Origin: an uncultured Phycisphaerales bacterium
GTDB lineage: Bacteria; Planctomycetota; Phycisphaerae; Sedimentisphaerales; Anaerobacaceae
Length of the DNA stretch: 8,959 nucleotides
Assembly: GCA_937868145.1 (NCBI GenBank)
Contig: CALMMH010001133.1
Location: 1-8,959, forward strand
Direction of reading: 5' to 3'
Shown here: one piece after another, positions 5,416-8,959 of the stretch
Position numbering within the stretch: the stretch's first letter is position 1
How the letters are laid out: each line of letters opens with the position of its first letter
Notes under the pieces: model-generated
What the model was told of the DNA's origin: nothing
The model's input: only the letters and a program-made list of their open reading frames with translations
The model's database searches: none
Translations under genes and position numbers: made by a program

Positions 5416-6528
5416 TCAGGTCAGGAATCTGCCGATCATTTTCTTGAACAGATCGACGCCGGCGTGAAGGTCGGCGACTTCGATGGATTCATCCACCTGA
5501 TGGCACATCTTCGGTTTGCCGGGACCGAAGATCACGATGGGGGCCTCCAGGGGGAGCAGATGCGGGGCGTCGGTCGTGTAGCCGATGACGTTCGTCAGAT
5601 CGACTCCCACCGCCGAACAGAGCGTCCTGACGAAGTCGCACTCCGGATCGGTTTCGATCGCCTGGGCGGAACGGTCGATGGCGAGTTCGCCGTCGAACTG
5701 GGGGACACTGGTTTTGAGCGAGGCCAGCATCCGCTCGAAGTCATAGCGGATCGTCTCGTGATCCTGTCCCGGGAGCGTGCGGATGTCCACGCCGAGGGTG
5801 CAGCGGTCGGGCACGATGTTCATCGCCTCGCCGCCGGCGATCGTGTTGATGCTCATCGAGCACTTGCCCAGCAGGGGGTGTGGCTGGGCCTGGATTTCGT
5901 AACGCTCGAGCTGATCGAGCACCCGCTTCATCGAGCCGATGGCGTTGACGCCTCGCTCGGGCATGGAGCTATGGACCGCCTTGCCGCGGGTGGTGATCTT
6001 GAGCCAGAACAGGCCGCGATGGGCCGTGATGACGGCGAAGTCCGTCGGCTCGGGGACCACGATGCCGGCCAGCGGGGGCAAGACGCCCCGGTCTTGCATG
6101 AACCGTACGACGCCGGAGCTGTCGGTCTCCTCGCCGGCCGTGGCGGCAAAGACGATGTCGCCCTGCAGGTCCGCCTTGGAACGGACCATTTCGCAGATGG
6201 CCGCGACCGCTGTGGCGATCCCGCCTTTCATGTCGGTCGTGCCCCGGCCGTAGATTTTTCCCTTGTCCTCCACGGCTGCAAACGGCGGGTGGGTCCAGGT
6301 CTCTTCCCCGGGGCCGACGACGTCCAGATGGCAGACGAACATCAGAGCGGGCCGCTTGCGGCCGGTCTTGACGTGCGCGACGACGTTGGCCCGGTTGCCG
6401 TCCCACTGGTCGACGCGGCAGTCGATTCCTCGGCGGTGAAAATAGGTGGCAATGATTTCGGCGGCCTGGATCTCGCCTTTCGCCCTGGTCGAATCGGCCT
6501 GGATCAGTTGTCGGAGCAAGTCTTTCAT
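5416..6528 (-). CDS. M20-family metallopeptidase/deacylase (ArgE/DapE type)
   Basis: This is a complete 370-residue di-zinc hydrolase of the ArgE/DapE/ACY1 family. Metal and catalytic residues are all visible: H67 and D69 in VCHLDVVG, bridging D99 in YGRGTTDMKGG, E133-E134 in TAGEETDSSG, E160 in VVPEPTD, and H343 near the C-terminus in MCHQVDES. The lid/dimerisation domain occupies about residues 170-285, with KAVHSSMP (H186) contributing to the active site in relatives. Members hydrolyse N-acyl amino acids (acetylornithine, succinyl-diaminopimelate) or peptides. The sequence does not settle which, and no arginine or lysine genes lie beside it. ATG 6528 is chosen because family homology starts at MKDLLRQLI; ATG 6543 is only five codons upstream, and neither has a strong ribosome site. 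It is on the same strand as the operon promoter, which begins 63 bp past its stop. Confidence 0.92.
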   Translation of the reverse strand: MKDLLRQLIQADSTRAKGEIQAAEIIATYFHRRGIDCRVDQWDGNRANVVAHVKTGRKRPALMFVCHLDVVGPGEETWTHPPFAAVEDKGKIYGRGTTDMKGGIATAVAAICEMVRSKADLQGDIVFAATAGEETDSSGVVRFMQDRGVLPPLAGIVVPEPTDFAVITAHRGLFWLKITTRGKAVHSSMPERGVNAIGSMKRVLDQLERYEIQAQPHPLLGKCSMSINTIAGGEAMNIVPDRCTLGVDIRTLPGQDHETIRYDFERMLASLKTSVPQFDGELAIDRSAQAIETDPECDFVRTLCSAVGVDLTNVIGYTTDAPHLLPLEAPIVIFGPGKPKMCHQVDESIEVADLHAGVDLFKKMIGRFLT

Positions 6529-6816
6529 CGTGGTCTGTCCCATCAATCCAGCGGGTCCCGCAGGACCCATGCGGTCATCCCCGACGCCAAGCCCGGTTCC
6601 TTGGCCCGGAGCGGTCGTTGTAGCAGATTCCCGGGCGGTCGTCCAGGGTCCGCTGGACGGGGTTTTCAAACGGGGAATGGGCGGCGAAAAATATCTCGGG
6701 GGCATAGGTAATTTTGATTGCGGAGGAGGGTAACCCCGCAGATAATAAACGGTTCAAAACTATGGATATCGGGCGATGCGGCGACGATTCGCCGACCCGA
6801 GCCATGAGGAGAATAC
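6529..6816. other. 288-bp divergent intergenic region
   Basis: The gap lies between the minus-strand M20 gene and the plus-strand zinc-ribbon gene, so it should hold both promoters. I see no convincing -35/-10 pair on either strand. It contains two short hairpin-capable repeats: GGGTCC-CGCA-GGACCC (6553-6568) and CGTCCAG-GGTCCG-CTGGACG (6640-6659). The stretch 6700-6765 is AT-richer than its surroundings. No credible small gene was found. Confidence 0.5.
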
Positions 6817-7557
6817 ATGGGACCCATATTACATGGCCTGATTAAGCTTCAGAGTGTTGAGAATCGCCTGCGGGCCGCTAAGGCCAAGCTTTCCCGCAGC
6901 AGAAGAAGCGTCATCATTCAAGAAAACCAGGTTCGAAGTCTTCAGAGCGCTCTCGATGCAAAAAAAGAAGAATTGCAGCTGACCAAGGTGCAGTCCGGCC
7001 GCCTGGAGCTGGAGCTGAAGATTCGGGATGAAGAGGTCAGCAAGCTCCGGGCCGCGCTGAACACCGCCAAGAGCAACAAGGAGTACGCCGCCGTTTTGAC
7101 GCAGTTGAACACCACCCGGGCGGACAATTCCAAGCTCGAAACCCAGATCCTGGACCTGATGAAGGCGGTGGAGACGGACGAGGCGGAGTGCGAGAACATC
7201 CGCAAGCAGATCGAGGAGCAGAAGGCGCAACTCGAGCAGACGCGGAAGACCGTGGACGCCGCGGCGGTCGAACACGAAGGCGAGATCGCCAAGATCCAGG
7301 TGGAGTGGAACGAGGCGGCCAAGGCGATTCCGCCCGAGCCGCTCAAGGTCTTCAAACGCGTGGCGGAAACCTATGACGGCGAGGCCGTGGCGCAGGTGGA
7401 GGAGCAGGAAGGCCGCACTACGGCATATAGTTGCGGCGGCTGCTTCATGGGAATCACCGCCGAGAGCGTCAACCTGCTGATAACCCGGGACGAACTGATC
7501 CGATGCCCGAATTGCACCAGGATTCTGGTGCTCAACATCGCCCAGATCCACGTATGA
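6817..7557 (+). CDS. Coiled-coil C4-type zinc-ribbon protein (DUF164/CdsZ-like)
   Basis: The 246-residue protein is almost all heptad-rich, charged helix from residue 5 to about 170, predicted to form a long antiparallel coiled coil. It contains SNKEYAAVLTQL (86-97), the conserved hinge of the family. The C-terminal zinc ribbon has C206-x2-C209 (CGGC) and C230-x2-C233 (CPNC). Related proteins such as Chlamydia CT398 share this architecture, but their cellular role is poorly defined; nucleic-acid or protein-partner binding is usually suggested. The ATG at 6817 has AGGAG 5 nt upstream. The gene's TGA overlaps the next ATG (ATGA), coupling it to the RNase HI-PurN gene. Such zinc-ribbon genes often precede RNase HI genes, which supports a nucleic-acid link by context only. 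Confidence 0.9.
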   Translation: MGPILHGLIKLQSVENRLRAAKAKLSRSRRSVIIQENQVRSLQSALDAKKEELQLTKVQSGRLELELKIRDEEVSKLRAALNTAKSNKEYAAVLTQLNTTRADNSKLETQILDLMKAVETDEAECENIRKQIEEQKAQLEQTRKTVDAAAVEHEGEIAKIQVEWNEAAKAIPPEPLKVFKRVAETYDGEAVAQVEEQEGRTTAYSCGGCFMGITAESVNLLITRDELIRCPNCTRILVLNIAQIHV

Positions 7558-8645
7558 AGGTCGTAGCGCACACCGACGGCGGCAGCCGGGGAAATCCGGG
7601 ACCGGCGGCGGCTGGGTTCGTTTTGGAGGACGACGGCGGCCGGCCTCTTGTGACGCGGGCCTTCTTCCTGGGAGAGGCCACCAACAACGTAGCCGAGTAT
7701 ACCGCTCTGATCAAGGCTCTGGAATCCGCCCGGCAGATCGGCGCCACGGAGGTCACCGTCTATACCGACAGCGAGCTGATGGTTCGTCAGCTCAAAGGCG
7801 TCTACAAGGTCAAGAGCGACCTGATCCGCCCGTTGTTCGAGCGGGTCAACGAGCTGCGGAGCCAATTCGAGAGTTGCCTCGTCGTGCACGTCACACGCGA
7901 CAAGAACACCGAGGCCGACCGGATCGTGAACAAGGCGCTGGACGCCGGACGGGACGTCGAGGAGGGCCGTCCGACGAAGTCCCCCAGCCCCGCAGCCGCA
8001 AAGTGCGACATCGCCTCCCAGAAGCGGTTGCGTCTGGGCGTTCTCATCAGCGGCGGCGGCCGAACGATGCTCAACATCCAGGAGTGCATCCAACGCGGCG
8101 AATTGAACGCCGAGATCGCGGTGGTCATCAGCTCGCTCTCGACGGTCGCCGGCGTGGAACGGGCCCGCAACGCAGGGTTCTCTGTGAAGGTGATCCGCAG
8201 GAAGGACCATCCGGACATCGAGACGTTCAGCGCCAAACTGGAAGAGGAGCTCGTCGCGGCCGGCGTGGACCTGATCGTGCAAGGCGGCTGGCTGTGTCTC
8301 TGGAAGATCCCGCCGCGATACGAGAACTGCGTGATGAACATCCATCCGGCTCTGTTGCCGTGCTTCGGTGGGCAGGGCATGTGGGGCCATCACGTGCACG
8401 AAGCGGTGCTGGCCGCCGGTTGCAAGGTCAGCGGGTGCACCGTGCACTTCTGCACCAACGAGTACGATTGCGGTCCCATCATCGTGCAGCGGACCTGCCC
8501 CGTGCAGGACGACGACACGCCGGACACGCTGGCGTCGCGGGTCTTCGAGCAGGAATGCCTCGCGTTTCCCGAAGCGATCCAGCTCTTCGCCGAGGGCAGG
8601 CTCCACGTCGAGGGAAACAGGGTCAAAGTAAAAAGCAAAAAGTAA
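7554..8645 (+). CDS. RNase HI-PurN fusion protein
   Basis: One uninterrupted frame encodes 363 residues with two complete enzymes. Residues 1-135 are RNase HI: AHTDGGSRGNPGPAAAGF with D8, NNVAEYTAL with E48, YTDSEL with D72 and the final acidic D122 in TEADR give the full DEDD set for cutting RNA in RNA-DNA hybrids. Residues 136-157 form a Pro/Ser/Ala/Lys-rich linker. Residues 158-357 are glycinamide ribonucleotide formyltransferase (third step of purine synthesis, 10-formyl-THF dependent): GVLISGGGRTMLN phosphate loop, NIHPALLP with N262 and H264, and D305 in NEYDCGPII matching the E. coli PurN catalytic N106/H108/D144. The start is ATG 7554 in an ATGA overlap with no ribosome site of its own, indicating coupling. 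The tail is a Lys-rich KVKSKK. Fusion rather than sequencing error is favoured because linker and both active sites are intact. Confidence 0.9.
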   Translation: MKVVAHTDGGSRGNPGPAAAGFVLEDDGGRPLVTRAFFLGEATNNVAEYTALIKALESARQIGATEVTVYTDSELMVRQLKGVYKVKSDLIRPLFERVNELRSQFESCLVVHVTRDKNTEADRIVNKALDAGRDVEEGRPTKSPSPAAAKCDIASQKRLRLGVLISGGGRTMLNIQECIQRGELNAEIAVVISSLSTVAGVERARNAGFSVKVIRRKDHPDIETFSAKLEEELVAAGVDLIVQGGWLCLWKIPPRYENCVMNIHPALLPCFGGQGMWGHHVHEAVLAAGCKVSGCTVHFCTNEYDCGPIIVQRTCPVQDDDTPDTLASRVFEQECLAFPEAIQLFAEGRLHVEGNRVKVKSKK

Positions 8646-8732
8646 AAAAGGCGAAAGTGAGGCCGCGCATCACGTGTCCGGCTCTGCCCTCTTCTTTTCT
8701 ACCTTTTGCCTCTCCGATTACTTCTCCAAAAG

Positions 8733-8770
8733 AAAAGGCCGTGCATCCGGTGTCGGACGCACGGCCTTTT
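8733..8770. terminator. Bidirectional intrinsic terminator between convergent genes
   Basis: AAAAGGCCGTGC (8733-8744) pairs perfectly with GCACGGCCTTTT (8759-8770). Inside, TCCG-GTGT-CGGA extends the stem after a single A/C mismatch, giving up to 16 base pairs with a 4-nt loop. T residues close the hairpin on the plus strand, and on the minus strand it ends in TTTTCTTTT. It sits 87 nt after the RNase HI-PurN stop and 33 nt beyond the convergent Clp stop, so it can serve both. The bases between 8646 and 8732 show no gene. Confidence 0.9.
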
Positions 8771-8779
8771 GGGTCTTCA

Positions 8780-8799
8780 CAAGGGCCGAATAGGCCTTG
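8780..8799 (-). other. Short hairpin just past the Clp stop
   Basis: CAAGG(G)CC and GGCCTTG form a 7-bp stem with one bulged G and a 5-nt loop, between the Clp stop codon and the large terminator. It has no T-tract of its own, so it may only protect the 3' end of the Clp transcript or be incidental. Confidence 0.3.
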
Positions 8800-8803
8800 T
8801 TCG

Positions 8804-8959
8804 TCAGCGGGACGGAACCGCCGCTTCTTTCTTCGGTTTCTCGGGCTCGGGGATTTCTTCGCCCTCGAACTTCAGGTGCTCCTCGTCCTGGACGTCGATC
8901 TTGACCAGGTTCTTGCCCTTGAACTTGCCGCCCAGGACCGCCTCGGAGAGCGGGTCCTC
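8804..8959 (-). CDS. C-terminus of a Clp AAA+ ATPase (ClpC/ClpB type), 5' part missing
   Basis: Only the last 51 codons are in the window. The peptide begins EDPLSEAVLGGKFKGKNLVK and continues with IDVQDEEHLKFEG. This matches the end of the D2-small domain of ClpB/ClpC unfoldases, where DPL-(A/S)-E-x-(I/L)-L-x-G-x-F is strongly conserved and followed by a short beta strand pair. A charged tail rich in Pro, Glu and Lys (residues 35-51) ends in VPSR. These hexameric ATPases unfold proteins for ClpP or disaggregate them. ClpC versus ClpB cannot be settled because the middle domain and any ClpP-binding loop lie outside the window. It is convergent with the RNase HI-PurN gene and probably ends at the shared terminator. 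Confidence 0.82.
   Translation of the reverse strand, partial: EDPLSEAVLGGKFKGKNLVKIDVQDEEHLKFEGEEIPEPEKPKKEAAVPSR

Noticed and set aside
6553..6659. Two short inverted repeats in the divergent intergenic region as operators or terminators
   Set aside because: 6-7 bp GC-rich stems without T-tracts arise easily by chance at this GC content, and no promoter is placed beside them.
5464..6711. A 415-codon plus-strand open frame opposite the M20 gene
   Set aside because: It is a shadow of GC-rich codon use on the other strand. The minus-strand protein has all M20 metal ligands, while this frame shows no recognisable domain.
7371..8606. A 411-codon minus-strand open frame opposite RNase HI-PurN
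   Set aside because: The plus strand has two intact active sites and coupled starts. The antisense frame lacks any known motif and runs across a gene boundary.
1..8959. CRISPR array, insertion sequence, tRNA or rRNA genes
   Set aside because: No regular spaced repeats, transposase motifs, terminal repeats or structural RNA signatures were seen on either strand.

Overview
The window is GC-rich (roughly 60%), gene-dense bacterial DNA with short intergenic gaps. My best guess is a Planctomycetota-like bacterium, perhaps of the Phycisphaerae/Sedimentisphaerales type. The guess rests on the PurN domain, which has an SGGGRT-type phosphate loop, and on a coiled-coil zinc-ribbon gene directly upstream of an RNase HI gene. 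It is inference, not proof. Several genes (small QueG-like Fe-S proteins, a DUF3795-like protein, PhzF) also suggest an anaerobic or microaerophilic life.

Region 1 (about 5357 down to 1, minus strand) is one compact operon. A promoter with TTGACA and TAGAGT boxes 17 bp apart drives a leader of about 240 nt. The leader can encode a 46-residue peptide with seven consecutive Ala codons followed by Ile-Ile, and it ends in a strong intrinsic terminator 57 nt before the first structural gene. Then come seven genes: class I SAM methyltransferase, GNAT acetyltransferase, fold-type-I PLP aminotransferase, PhzF-family isomerase, two-cluster 4Fe-4S QueG-like protein, small Cys-rich DUF3795-like protein, and a second QueG-like protein that runs off the window. 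The three junctions from the GNAT gene to the first Fe-S gene are 4-nt GTGA or ATGA overlaps; the others have 15-53 nt gaps. The layout looks like a transcription attenuator in front of an amino-acid-related or small-molecule pathway. The substrate cannot be read from the sequence.

Region 2 (5416-6528, minus) is a complete M20-family metallopeptidase/deacylase of the ArgE/DapE type. It is on the same strand as region 1 but probably a separate unit. The 288-bp gap 6529-6816 separates it from the divergent plus-strand genes.

Region 3 (6817-8645, plus) is a two-gene unit: a coiled-coil C4 zinc-ribbon protein (DUF164/CdsZ type), then, through an ATGA overlap, a 363-residue protein joining a complete RNase HI domain to a complete glycinamide ribonucleotide formyltransferase (PurN) domain. 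A long near-perfect hairpin terminator follows. It faces the convergent 3' end of a Clp AAA+ ATPase gene that enters from the right edge on the minus strand.

Main points of interest: the poly-Ala leader/attenuator and the operon it precedes, the RNase HI-PurN fusion, and the apparently shortened DUF3795-like protein between two related Fe-S proteins.
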